A stretch of DNA of 35,165 nt from Syntrophobacteraceae bacterium. Lineage in GTDB: Bacteria; Desulfobacterota; Syntrophobacteria; Syntrophobacterales; Syntrophobacteraceae. Of the stretch, positions 19,734 through 27,144 are shown in pieces; the stretch's first letter is position 1, and the number at the start of each line of letters is the position of its first letter. A program made the translations under genes and the position numbers. Below the pieces are notes generated by a model. That model searched no databases. It saw only the letters and a list, made by a program, of their open reading frames with translations, and was not told where the DNA came from. The stretch is from positions 1 to 35,165 of the forward strand of contig JADGQM010000006.1 of the NCBI GenBank assembly GCA_017881795.1. The letters are read 5' to 3'.

Positions 19734-20357
19734 TTAGGATGCCGAACCATCCTGAATCGCCTGGCTCTGCAGGCGCATTTTCTGCAGAAGGTTGTCGAAC
19801 GAGCTGGTCTGGATGACACGGCGGAAGGTGCTCCGGTAATTTTCGACGATGCTCACCCCGTCTATGTCCACATCCGCTATGAGCCAGCGGCCATTTTTCT
19901 GGACCAGATGGTAATCCACCGGAATGTGCTCGTTTGCCCGCATGATCGTGGTCGGGACTTTCACCCCTTTATTCTCCGTAGACTCCTGACCATATTCCAC
20001 CGTCTCCTTTTGAAGAAAGTTCAGAACCATGCGGGTGTAAGAATCCTGGAACAGGCTGGTGAAGAGTTTTTGAAACTCCGTGCGTTGAGCCGGTGAAAGC
20101 TTATCCCAATTATCTTTTAGCGATTCCTTAGCCATCTCCTCGGCAGCAAAACTTTCGGAAATAAGCTGCCGGATCAGGCGTGTCCGTTCCTTGACTTGAG
20201 CCTCTCCATGGAGGTCTGGCCGCGTCTGGATGTCCATGGCTTTGTCCAGGACAGACTTTACGGCCGCCGAACCGCTTGTCGAAGCCGCCATCCTTTGGGA
20301 CCAGCCCAGCATCAAGATAACGCTGAAGCATATGATTAAGCATGTCCGCATCTTCAT
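19734..20357 (-). CDS. MlaC/Ttg2D family periplasmic protein (HpnM-like)
   Basis: The 207-residue protein has a signal peptide (MKMRTCLIICFSVILMLG) and the Tol_Tol_Ttg2 (MlaC) domain: RLIRQLISESFAAEEMAKESL, LSPAQRTEFQKLF, and VDYHLVQKNGRWLIADVDIDGVSIVENYRSTF. MlaC proteins shuttle phospholipids between outer- and inner-membrane complexes; in hopanoid clusters the same family is called HpnM. Its position facing hpnI favours the HpnM reading. GGAAGGACG lies before ATG 20357; a second ATG two codons later is an alternative. It follows the TolC-like gene by 36 bases on the same strand, so the two are probably co-transcribed. Confidence 0.88.
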   Translation of the reverse strand: MKMRTCLIICFSVILMLGWSQRMAASTSGSAAVKSVLDKAMDIQTRPDLHGEAQVKERTRLIRQLISESFAAEEMAKESLKDNWDKLSPAQRTEFQKLFTSLFQDSYTRMVLNFLQKETVEYGQESTENKGVKVPTTIMRANEHIPVDYHLVQKNGRWLIADVDIDGVSIVENYRSTFRRVIQTSSFDNLLQKMRLQSQAIQDGSAS

Positions 20358-20393
20358 TCTTACGTCCTTCCCTAAGCGAAGCCCGGCTACGTG

Positions 20394-21815
20394 TTATTGA
20401 TTCAACTGGTCCGCGGGTTCTGACCATTTTTCTCCGGCGGCATAGGCCAACTTGGCCAACGCGACATGGTAGTTGTAAAGAGAGACGAGATAGTCGCCCC
20501 GGTTTTTGCCATAACGGTCAATGGCATCAAACATATCCTTGGCGGTGCCCGTGCCGATGTCGAAATTAGCAAAGGCCGCGACAATCCATTTGCGGGCTGC
20601 AATCATGCCCTTCTCGAAAGCCTTGAAGGACTTCTGATATTCCGTTGCATCCTGATAGTACTTGGCAGCCTCAAGAGGAATGTTCCGCTCTGCGTATTCT
20701 TTGGTATGGAGCAATTTCTGATGTTCCGCCTTCGCTTTGTTCACTTTACCGGTGCCGATGCCAAAGTCGAAATGCCAGTTGGTGCCAAGAAAAAAACCCC
20801 CTGTGTTATGGTTGAACTCGTCGCCGAAATAGGAAATCGGCATCCTCTCCCGGCCGGGCGCCCCGGCGAGTGAACCAACCGCTCCCAGAAAAAATGATGG
20901 ATAGAGATCGGCCCTGGCAGCATCGACAAGCGCCTTGCGCGCCTCAATGCCATTCTTAAGCTCCTCCAGTTCAGGTCTGTTAGCCAAAGACCTTTCCATG
21001 TATTCGTCCTGGCGATCAAGCTCTCGCGTGTCTTTGGGAAGCTCCCTCAGCTCAAGTTGAAATTCCTGGTCCTCCTTGAGCCCGATGTTTTTCTTGAGGG
21101 CCAGATAAGCAACGTGGGCTCCTGCCTCGGCTTTCGCTTTGAATTGCATGACGTCAGATTCAAAGGTTTCAAGCCGGTAGAGGTCAACGTCGCTGACATT
21201 GGGGGAGCCAAGGTTGAGCAAACGCTGGATGCGCTGGCGTGCGTCCTGGATAAATTGGTTGGCGTCATCGGCAGCGCCTACTCCCTGTTTGGCAACGATC
21301 ACCCCATAAAAGAGTTCCTTGATATTCAGCACCACTTGCGCGCGTTTCTTGTCCTTGGCCGCTTTCTGTGCTTCCACTCCGTATGAGGCGGCATCCTGAC
21401 GATAGGAAATTTTACCGAAAGTGAAGATCGGCTGGATGACGGCAATATCAAGCGAGCCGAAGATGCCGACACTGTTTTTATCGTTGTTTACGAGCTGTCC
21501 GACATATTTCCCTCCACCTGCGGACTGGCTCAGGACGGTTGGCAGGTCTGCATTCTGGGATGGGCCGGTCACCGCAAACACATCCAGTCGAGCCCATTGC
21601 CCGGCCTTTGCCTGGGCCAGTTCACTTTGGGCCGCAACAACGTCTTGTTCTGCCTCTTTCATTTCGGGGCTCTTTTCCAATGCCATCTGAATCATCTGAT
21701 TCAACCCCAGCACCGGAACTTCAGCCGTCGCAGCAAAGCCACCTGGAAAAAGCAAAGCGACCAACAAGAGCAGCAACCAAAGTCCCTTCATTCCCAAAAC
21801 GAACATCCCCCTCAT
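20394..21815 (-). CDS. TolC-family outer-membrane efflux protein
   Basis: The 473-residue protein has a signal peptide (hydrophobic run GLWLLLLLVALLFPGG, cleavage near FAATAE) and the paired outer-membrane efflux protein repeats: LNQMIQMALEKSPEMKEAEQD in the first half and RPELEELKNGIEARKALVDAARADLYPSFF in the second. TolC trimers form the outer-membrane exit duct of export systems. No inner-membrane pump or adaptor is adjacent in the window; its only same-strand partner is the MlaC-like gene. ATG 21815 is the first start but lacks a clear ribosome site; in-frame ATGs at codons 4 and 9 would also leave a signal peptide. Confidence 0.88.
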   Translation of the reverse strand: MRGMFVLGMKGLWLLLLLVALLFPGGFAATAEVPVLGLNQMIQMALEKSPEMKEAEQDVVAAQSELAQAKAGQWARLDVFAVTGPSQNADLPTVLSQSAGGGKYVGQLVNNDKNSVGIFGSLDIAVIQPIFTFGKISYRQDAASYGVEAQKAAKDKKRAQVVLNIKELFYGVIVAKQGVGAADDANQFIQDARQRIQRLLNLGSPNVSDVDLYRLETFESDVMQFKAKAEAGAHVAYLALKKNIGLKEDQEFQLELRELPKDTRELDRQDEYMERSLANRPELEELKNGIEARKALVDAARADLYPSFFLGAVGSLAGAPGRERMPISYFGDEFNHNTGGFFLGTNWHFDFGIGTGKVNKAKAEHQKLLHTKEYAERNIPLEAAKYYQDATEYQKSFKAFEKGMIAARKWIVAAFANFDIGTGTAKDMFDAIDRYGKNRGDYLVSLYNYHVALAKLAYAAGEKWSEPADQLNQ

Positions 21816-21937
21816 CTCGATTTTGAACCAAACTTCACCATTAAGACGCGCCAGAATATAGCCCAGGCGGGGTCAAATGAAAAGCAGTAAACCTCTCGCA
21901 GAGTGAGCAGAAAGCCAGGCGCGACCAACTTGACACT

Positions 21938-21953
21938 TGGCAATACTTTTGCT
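21938..21953 (+). promoter_or_regulatory. Sigma-54 promoter motif before the second deacetylase
   Basis: TTGGCAATACTTTTGCTA has GG at 21939-21940 and GC at 21951-21952, with the invariant 10 bases between, and otherwise fits TGGCAC-N5-TTGCW well. Transcription would begin near 21963, leaving a leader of about 34 bases to ATG 21997. A perfect palindrome TTTTGCTAGCAAAA (21947-21960) overlaps the -12 element. No convincing upstream activator palindrome was found in 21816-21937. Confidence 0.65.
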
Positions 21954-21996
21954 AGCAAAAATCACCTTTTATCCAAATGAGAGAAGAAGGGAAGAT

Positions 21997-22881
21997 ATGG
22001 CAGGTGCCGGGAAGCGAATTCTGATCGTCAATGCGGATGACCTTGGTTATACGCAGGGTATTAACCAAGCCATAAGGCAATGCTCGGTTGCCGGGATCCT
22101 GCGCAGTTCCACGATCATGGCCAATGGTCCTGCTTTCGATCACGCCGCGGCCATGGTCAAGAGCAATGAGAACCTGGATGTCGGCGTGCATCTGGTGCTT
22201 ACAGAACTTCCTCCGGTCTCGCCCTCGACAAAGATTCGCGGGCTGGTTGATGACCGAGGATTCCTTCCGGGCAGTCCCTGGGAACTCAAGGCTTTGCTTC
22301 TTGGAGGAAGAATCAGCAGGGAGGCGCTTCAACAAGAGCTGAGGAGTCAAATCGTCAGAGTTCTGGACTGTGGTTTACAACCTACGCATTTGGACAGTCA
22401 CAAACATGTGCATGTCATGCCCCAGGTCTTGGAAGTCGTTATCGAACTCTCGCATGAATTTTCCATCCCCTGGATTCGCAATCCCTTTGACGAAACGGCC
22501 TTTTTCCGCTTCCTTCATCTAGTGGACAGGAAAAGAAAGCGAGCATTTTGCATCCAGCATTTGAAGGCGAAAGTGATTGGAGCTTATCGGCCTTCCTTTC
22601 TTGGACGTATAAAGGGATCCGGTGTGTGTCTACCCGACCATTTCTTCGGGATTTCAGTCACCGGCATCTGGAATGAGGCCGTCATGATCGAGCTCCTTAA
22701 CGAGCTCCCACCAGGAATAACCGAATGGATGGTCCACCCCGGCAATTGTGACCAGGATCTGCTCCGGTCGGACACCCGTCTGCACGAGCAGCGTGAAAAG
22801 GAGAGAGACTTGCTGACCTCTCCGGCATTACAGGAACACCTCGCCCGGCAGCGCATCACCTTGAGCAGTTACCGATCATAA
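21997..22881 (+). CDS. ChbG/HpnK-family carbohydrate deacetylase (second copy)
   Basis: ATG 21997 is supported by AGAAGGGAAG upstream, giving 294 residues; the longer frame from 21937 starts inside the sigma-54 promoter motif. Motifs are VNADDLGYTQGIN, DVGVHLVLTELPP and THLDSHKHVHVMP, covering the Asp and His residues expected of the family. Its C-terminal GITEWMVHPG also fits. It is clearly related to HpnK but diverged, so its substrate could be another acetylated sugar-lipid or glycan. It is transcribed alone and faces the receiver-protein gene, overlapping its 3' end by 13 bases. Confidence 0.87.
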   Translation: MAGAGKRILIVNADDLGYTQGINQAIRQCSVAGILRSSTIMANGPAFDHAAAMVKSNENLDVGVHLVLTELPPVSPSTKIRGLVDDRGFLPGSPWELKALLLGGRISREALQQELRSQIVRVLDCGLQPTHLDSHKHVHVMPQVLEVVIELSHEFSIPWIRNPFDETAFFRFLHLVDRKRKRAFCIQHLKAKVIGAYRPSFLGRIKGSGVCLPDHFFGISVTGIWNEAVMIELLNELPPGITEWMVHPGNCDQDLLRSDTRLHEQREKERDLLTSPALQEHLARQRITLSSYRS

Positions 22882-23276
22882 ATGATTGAAGCGTCGGGCT
22901 CTTGATTCTTTGCTGACCGACAGCCCTCGATCAAGGCGACAATCTCTGCGCAACAAAGGGAAGATTTATCCAGAAAATAGTCGGCACCGCACTTGGAGGC
23001 AGTCGCGCGGTATTCAGGCAGGTCAAGATTGGAAAAAATGCCGATTTTCGTTTCCGGATACCTCGTTTTTATTTCTCTTGTCAATTCGAGCCCATTTTTC
23101 CCGGGCAGTCGTATGTCGAGAAAGATGATATCCGGAATCTTCGAACCGATTTTTTCGATGGCTTCGTTTCCATCCCCGGTCTCTTCGATCGCAAGAGCCG
23201 GCAGGTGGCTCTTCAGCATGCCCGTAAAGGATTTCCTGAAAAACTCGTTGTTTTCAATTACCAGTACCGAAAACAT
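22869..23276 (-). CDS. Single-domain response regulator
   Basis: ATG 23276 is chosen because AAAGGAGA lies 7 bases upstream; the frame to 23321 lacks such a site. The 135-residue product is a receiver domain alone: phosphorylation Asp in IIFLDIRLPGKNG (near residue 54), IGIFSN with Ser in the usual Thr position, and Lys in YFLDKSS. The first acidic pair, normally DD, is EN (VIENNEFF), which may alter metal binding. After the receiver there are about 15 more residues and no DNA-binding domain. It could take phosphate from the nearby orphan kinases. It overlaps the convergent deacetylase gene by 13 bases, so no terminator separates them. Confidence 0.85.
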   Translation of the reverse strand: MFSVLVIENNEFFRKSFTGMLKSHLPALAIEETGDGNEAIEKIGSKIPDIIFLDIRLPGKNGLELTREIKTRYPETKIGIFSNLDLPEYRATASKCGADYFLDKSSLCCAEIVALIEGCRSAKNQEPDASIIYDR

Positions 23277-23468
23277 CTTCAGTTCTCCTTTCGGACACCG
23301 AGAACCCGGATTGGAAACCACTCTTCTGGATTGTTAATAACACTGCCTATTCGTTTCAAAGTGATTCGTAAATGGGGGTTTCTATGTATTCTAGGATAAA
23401 TGAGAGTGTATTTTATCACTATCCCTGTTCTGGGACAGGACTTGGAGCTTGTTTGAGAACTCCTTTCC

Positions 23469-23556
23469 GTTATTTCGAACGAAGCGTAGCGCAGTGAGAA
23501 ATTTGAAAAATTGCCATTTGCGCCAACCAGATTTCTCGCCTTCGGCTCGAAATGAC
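23469..23556. repeat. Imperfect palindromic dispersed-type repeat
   Basis: The left part GTTATTTCGAACGAAGCG...GAGAAATTT and the right part, read in complement, GTCATTTCGAGCCGAAGGC..GAGAAATCT are inverted copies about 90 bases across. This ATTTCGA-CGAAG-GAGAAATCT pattern is a widespread dispersed bacterial repeat. It lies in the 308-base gap between the receiver gene start and the sigma-54 activator stop; nothing else is recognised in this gap. Confidence 0.65.
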
Positions 23557-23584
23557 AATTCTCGGGCAGCCTTCCCGGGTCCTT

Positions 23585-24997
23585 TCAGTCACTGTGAGAT
23601 TCATCAGCGCCTGAGCGTTTTCCAGCCATTTCAATGCCATATTTTTTGATTTTGTAATGGATCGCCCTGCGGCTGATACCAAGCAACTCCGCGGCATCCT
23701 TTTGCACCCATCCCGCCTGTTGCAGGGCGCGAATGATGGCATTGCGTTCACTCTCGTCGAGAGAGAAGGCCTCTGTTCCACTCGCCGCTGCACCCTTGGA
23801 CCGCACCTCCGGAAGTCCCGGGAGGTTAAGTTCGCTGGGGCGCAAGGTGCCATCGCGACAGAGCACCACCCCACCCTCCAGCGCGTTTTTCAGCTCCCTC
23901 ACGTTGCCTGGCCACGGATAGTCAGTGAGCCACTTCACGGTTTCGGGCGGCAGCTTGGCCATGGAAAGTTTGTGACTTTCGCAAAAGGCTTCCACAAAGT
24001 TTTGGGCAAGGAGGGGAATGTCCTCTTTTCTTTCGCGGAGAGGCGGGATCTTGAGGGTGACCACTCGCAGACGATAATAGAGGTCCTCACGAAAATTCCC
24101 TTCCTCAACCTCCTCCGGCAGGTCCACATTGGTGGCGGCAATCACTCGGCAGTCGATAGGGATCTCCCGGAGATCTCCGATTCTTCGGATCTTGCGATCC
24201 TCAAGGAAGCGCAAGAGCCGCATCTGCATCTCGGCGGAAATGTTTCCAATCTCATCCAGGAAGAGGGTTCCCCGATCTGCCGCCTCGATCAATCCTTTCT
24301 TGTCACGGATAGCATGAGTGAAGGCCCCACGCACATGCCCGAAGAGCTCACTCTCGAGCAGCCCGGTTGGGGTGGAGCCACAATCCACCACCACAAAAGG
24401 ATGATGCCGACGGGGGCCGCGCTCATGAATCAAGCGGGCCACCCTTTCTTTTCCTACGCCACTCTCACCCAGTATGAGAACGTTAATATCGCTCGGCGCG
24501 ATCCGCTCAATCAGGTCGTAGAGCTCTCGCATCGCCGGACTTTTGCCTCCGGTCAGGACTTTGTTCAGCGGAGGCAAGGCTTCTTGAGTTGGACGCGGCG
24601 CTCGTGTACGCAGGATGTCCTGGACCTTGAGCAGGAGATCGCGACCTTCGAAGGGTTTGGTCAAATAGTCCACAACTCCGGCCTTGACTGCTTTCACTGC
24701 ATCGGGAATGGTCCCGTAAGCCGTCAAAAAAATCACCGGAAGCTCCGGACGCATGGCGTGGGCTTCGCCAAAAAGGTCCATACCTCCCATCCCGGGCATC
24801 CGAACATCTGAGATAAGAAGGTCTATGGGGTGGGCTTTCAGGATTTCAAGGGCTTCCCGGGCGCTGATGGCGATGCGAACGCGAAGTCCTGCCGAGGAAA
24901 GGCGGGCTTCGAGGACTTCCAGAATATGAGGATCATCATCTACGATCAGGACGCTCTGCTTGGCGGGCGCCGTTTGGTCCGAGCTCCGGTCTTTCAA
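23585..24997 (-). CDS. Sigma-54-dependent response regulator, GlrR/NtrC type
   Basis: The 470-residue protein has a receiver domain (VLIVDDDPHIL, Asp in LLISDVRMPG, Lys in YLTKPF), an AAA+ activator domain (Walker A GESGVGKE; Walker B GTLFLDEIGN; NFREDLYYRLRVVTLKIPPL) and a C-terminal Fis-type helix-turn-helix (QKDAAELLGISRRAIHYKIKKYG). It would drive sigma-54 promoters when phosphorylated. The loop that contacts sigma-54, normally GAFTGA, reads GAFTHA. The TTG start at 24997 shares bases with the stop of the lipoprotein gene (TTGA), with AAGGAG upstream, so translation is coupled. With the kinase and lipoprotein before it, the layout is that of glrK-qseG-glrR. Confidence 0.9.
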   Translation of the reverse strand: MKDRSSDQTAPAKQSVLIVDDDPHILEVLEARLSSAGLRVRIAISAREALEILKAHPIDLLISDVRMPGMGGMDLFGEAHAMRPELPVIFLTAYGTIPDAVKAVKAGVVDYLTKPFEGRDLLLKVQDILRTRAPRPTQEALPPLNKVLTGGKSPAMRELYDLIERIAPSDINVLILGESGVGKERVARLIHERGPRRHHPFVVVDCGSTPTGLLESELFGHVRGAFTHAIRDKKGLIEAADRGTLFLDEIGNISAEMQMRLLRFLEDRKIRRIGDLREIPIDCRVIAATNVDLPEEVEEGNFREDLYYRLRVVTLKIPPLRERKEDIPLLAQNFVEAFCESHKLSMAKLPPETVKWLTDYPWPGNVRELKNALEGGVVLCRDGTLRPSELNLPGLPEVRSKGAAASGTEAFSLDESERNAIIRALQQAGWVQKDAAELLGISRRAIHYKIKKYGIEMAGKRSGADESHSD

Positions 24998-25656
24998 GGC
25001 GAAGAGACTCCTTGTTTGCGTTCTTGATACTTCAGATGAATGGCTTCAAGGCTGTCAATTTGATGCTTGAGGCGCCGTATTTCCTTCTCTCGAGCATCAA
25101 GTCTCGACTTAGTCCGATCCAATTCCTTTTCTTTAGCCTGGAGAAGGTCTTTACAACCGCCAGGGCTGTTGTACACGATGATCTTCTTCACGGGCGGCTG
25201 ATTCTGCGTGAGGTGCGTCTCAGGTGCTCCGGGTGGAGTGAGACGCTGCAGAAAGGGAGTGAGCATTCGTGGGTCTTCTTCCGCCAGGTTAGCAGGCAAC
25301 TGCCGGCTCCAGCATGTCCAGACGGACATGGCCTCACTGAATTCCTCCGGCGATTGAGCCAAAACCAGACGGGTCGAGGCCAGGGCGAAGAATGCACTCC
25401 GCCTCAGGCTCTCGGTTTCTGCACTCTCGGTGAGCGCCTCAAAGACCGCTTGAGCTTTCTCATAGTTGCCGTCATCAAAGGCTTGCATGCCCTCTTCCCA
25501 GGTTTTGAACTCGCTCTCACGCGAAAGCGAACTTATTCCTGACGATTGCGGTTTAGGAAGGGTATTGCAAGCTGAAAGTCCAATCCCGGCAAGGAAGATC
25601 AGTATCAGGCATAAGCAATATAGCCGACCTGAGTGAATAATCCACCCCATACTCAT
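24994..25656 (-). CDS. QseG-like lipoprotein
   Basis: The 220-residue protein has a lipoprotein signal peptide with lipobox LSAC near residue 30, a helical repeat-like middle (MQAFDDGNYEKAQAVFEALTESAETES, a TPR-type pattern), a Pro/Thr-rich linker and a C-terminal coiled coil with DLLQAKEKELDRTKSRLD. Between a GlrK-type kinase and a GlrR-type regulator, E. coli carries qseG (yfhG), a lipoprotein controlling the kinase; this gene matches in position and type. ATG 25656 follows AAGGA, 4 bases after the kinase stop. Sequence similarity to QseG itself cannot be tested here. Confidence 0.75.
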   Translation of the reverse strand: MSMGWIIHSGRLYCLCLILIFLAGIGLSACNTLPKPQSSGISSLSRESEFKTWEEGMQAFDDGNYEKAQAVFEALTESAETESLRRSAFFALASTRLVLAQSPEEFSEAMSVWTCWSRQLPANLAEEDPRMLTPFLQRLTPPGAPETHLTQNQPPVKKIIVYNSPGGCKDLLQAKEKELDRTKSRLDAREKEIRRLKHQIDSLEAIHLKYQERKQGVSSP

Positions 25657-25660
25657 TCCT

Positions 25661-27118
25661 TCATTCCTTGGTCAGAGCGGGAAGAGTAAAACCAAAGGTG
25701 CTTCCCTGTCCGACCTCGCTTTTTACCCATATCGTTCCACCATGCGCTTCGACGATATATCGGGAAATGCTGAGGCCCAAGCCCACGCCATCCACCTGAT
25801 CCCGAGTCCCAGGGGCTCGATAATACTTATGAAACACAAGCGACTGCTCTTCTGGAGGGATTCCCGGGCCACTGTCGGAGACGGAAAACTTCAACTTGAG
25901 GCCATTTGCAGAACTCTCCGGCTCCACCAAAACCATCACCTCACTTTGCGGAGGAGCGAACTTAATGGCATTACCCAAAAGATTCAAAAGCACCTGCTGG
26001 AGGTTATCTGGATCTCCCATGATTAAGGGCATCCCAGTGGGGATGTCCGTCTTGATGGTGATGCCTCTGGCCTCTGCGGCCGGAGCAACGCGCACAATGC
26101 AATTGGACATGAACACCGAAGGGTCAAGTGGTCGCAGATCGATCTTGAGGGCTCCTGCCTCCATGCGAGAAACCTGCATGAGGTGGCTCAACAGGTCTGA
26201 GATCCGCTCAATTTCGCCGCCTGCAATCTCCAGGAACCGACGTTGCCGCTGGTTGATGGGACCCATCAGCTCCTCTGCAATCATGTTCACCGACTCTCTG
26301 ATGGAGGTGAGAGGAGTTCGGATCTCGTGGCTCAACATGGAAATAAAGTCTGAGCGCATGCGCTCTTCTTCCTTGAGCAGTGCCGCCATCTCGTTAAAGG
26401 CCCCAGCCAGTTCCCCAAATTCATCCCGCGAAGCGATGTGTATAGGATCACTCAACCCTTCATGAGAGATGGCGCGAATGCCCCTGCGCAGCTCCCGCAG
26501 AGGTCGGTTCATAGAGTGGGTCAGGAAGATGCTTCCCAGCAACCCTACCAGGGTCGAGAAACCCAAACCCACGAAGCCGAGCCGGACAGCCATCTGACCC
26601 CGTTGGTTGAGGGCCCGCATTTGCGACTCGATGCTCTGCTCGTTATCCGCTCTCGCTTTGGAGATGCTTTGGATCCAGTCATTGATAACCGTTTCCGGAA
26701 TCCAGAGCGTTTTTGCCGCTTCTCCTTCCTCCGGCCCTTCCCCCGCGCCAGGAAGCTGAGCCATATAGTCTCGATAAAGCTGCTTCCAGGGCTCGTCAGC
26801 AGCGTCGCCCGCGGTTTCCAGAAAGAGGATCTCGGTGAGGCTTCCCTCGAACGCTCTTTGCGCCGCGACAAAATACTCCTTATAGTCTTCTTTTTTCAAT
26901 AGGTCATATTTGCTCTCGCTCTCCGCCATCCAGAGCAAGCTGTCAATCATCTTCTTGGATGCCGAGGAGATTCTATAGTTCTTGTTCACGATGTTCTCGG
27001 AAACGTTCATGATCTGCTGAATGTGAACAAAGAGAATCAGAATCGTGCCGTAGAATATCGAGACTAGAATCAGGTACCACAAAAAGAGCTTGGACATTAT
27101 ACCAAATTTTATCTTCAT
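25661..27118 (-). CDS. Membrane sensor histidine kinase, GlrK/QseE type
   Basis: ATG 27118 (MKIKFGIMSKLFLW) is chosen over 27157 because AGGGGAAAT precedes it and it avoids overlap with the channel gene; 485 residues. A first membrane helix (LFLWYLILVSIFYGTILILF) is followed by a helical periplasmic region of about 150 residues, a second helix (LGFVGLGFSTLVGLLGSIFL), a HAMP domain (PLRELRRGIRAIS), the phosphoacceptor SMLSHEIRTPLTS, and an ATPase domain with N box LLNLLGNAIKFA, DSGPGIP and GVGLGLSIS. The lipoprotein and sigma-54 activator follow in the same operon and are its likely partners. Confidence 0.9.
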   Translation of the reverse strand: MKIKFGIMSKLFLWYLILVSIFYGTILILFVHIQQIMNVSENIVNKNYRISSASKKMIDSLLWMAESESKYDLLKKEDYKEYFVAAQRAFEGSLTEILFLETAGDAADEPWKQLYRDYMAQLPGAGEGPEEGEAAKTLWIPETVINDWIQSISKARADNEQSIESQMRALNQRGQMAVRLGFVGLGFSTLVGLLGSIFLTHSMNRPLRELRRGIRAISHEGLSDPIHIASRDEFGELAGAFNEMAALLKEEERMRSDFISMLSHEIRTPLTSIRESVNMIAEELMGPINQRQRRFLEIAGGEIERISDLLSHLMQVSRMEAGALKIDLRPLDPSVFMSNCIVRVAPAAEARGITIKTDIPTGMPLIMGDPDNLQQVLLNLLGNAIKFAPPQSEVMVLVEPESSANGLKLKFSVSDSGPGIPPEEQSLVFHKYYRAPGTRDQVDGVGLGLSISRYIVEAHGGTIWVKSEVGQGSTFGFTLPALTKE

Positions 27119-27144
27119 ATTTCCCCTGAACTGTGCCCAACTAT

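Noticed and set aside
23657-24811. 384-codon plus-strand frame opposite the sigma-54 regulator
   Set aside because: Shadow of a gene with clear domains on the other strand.
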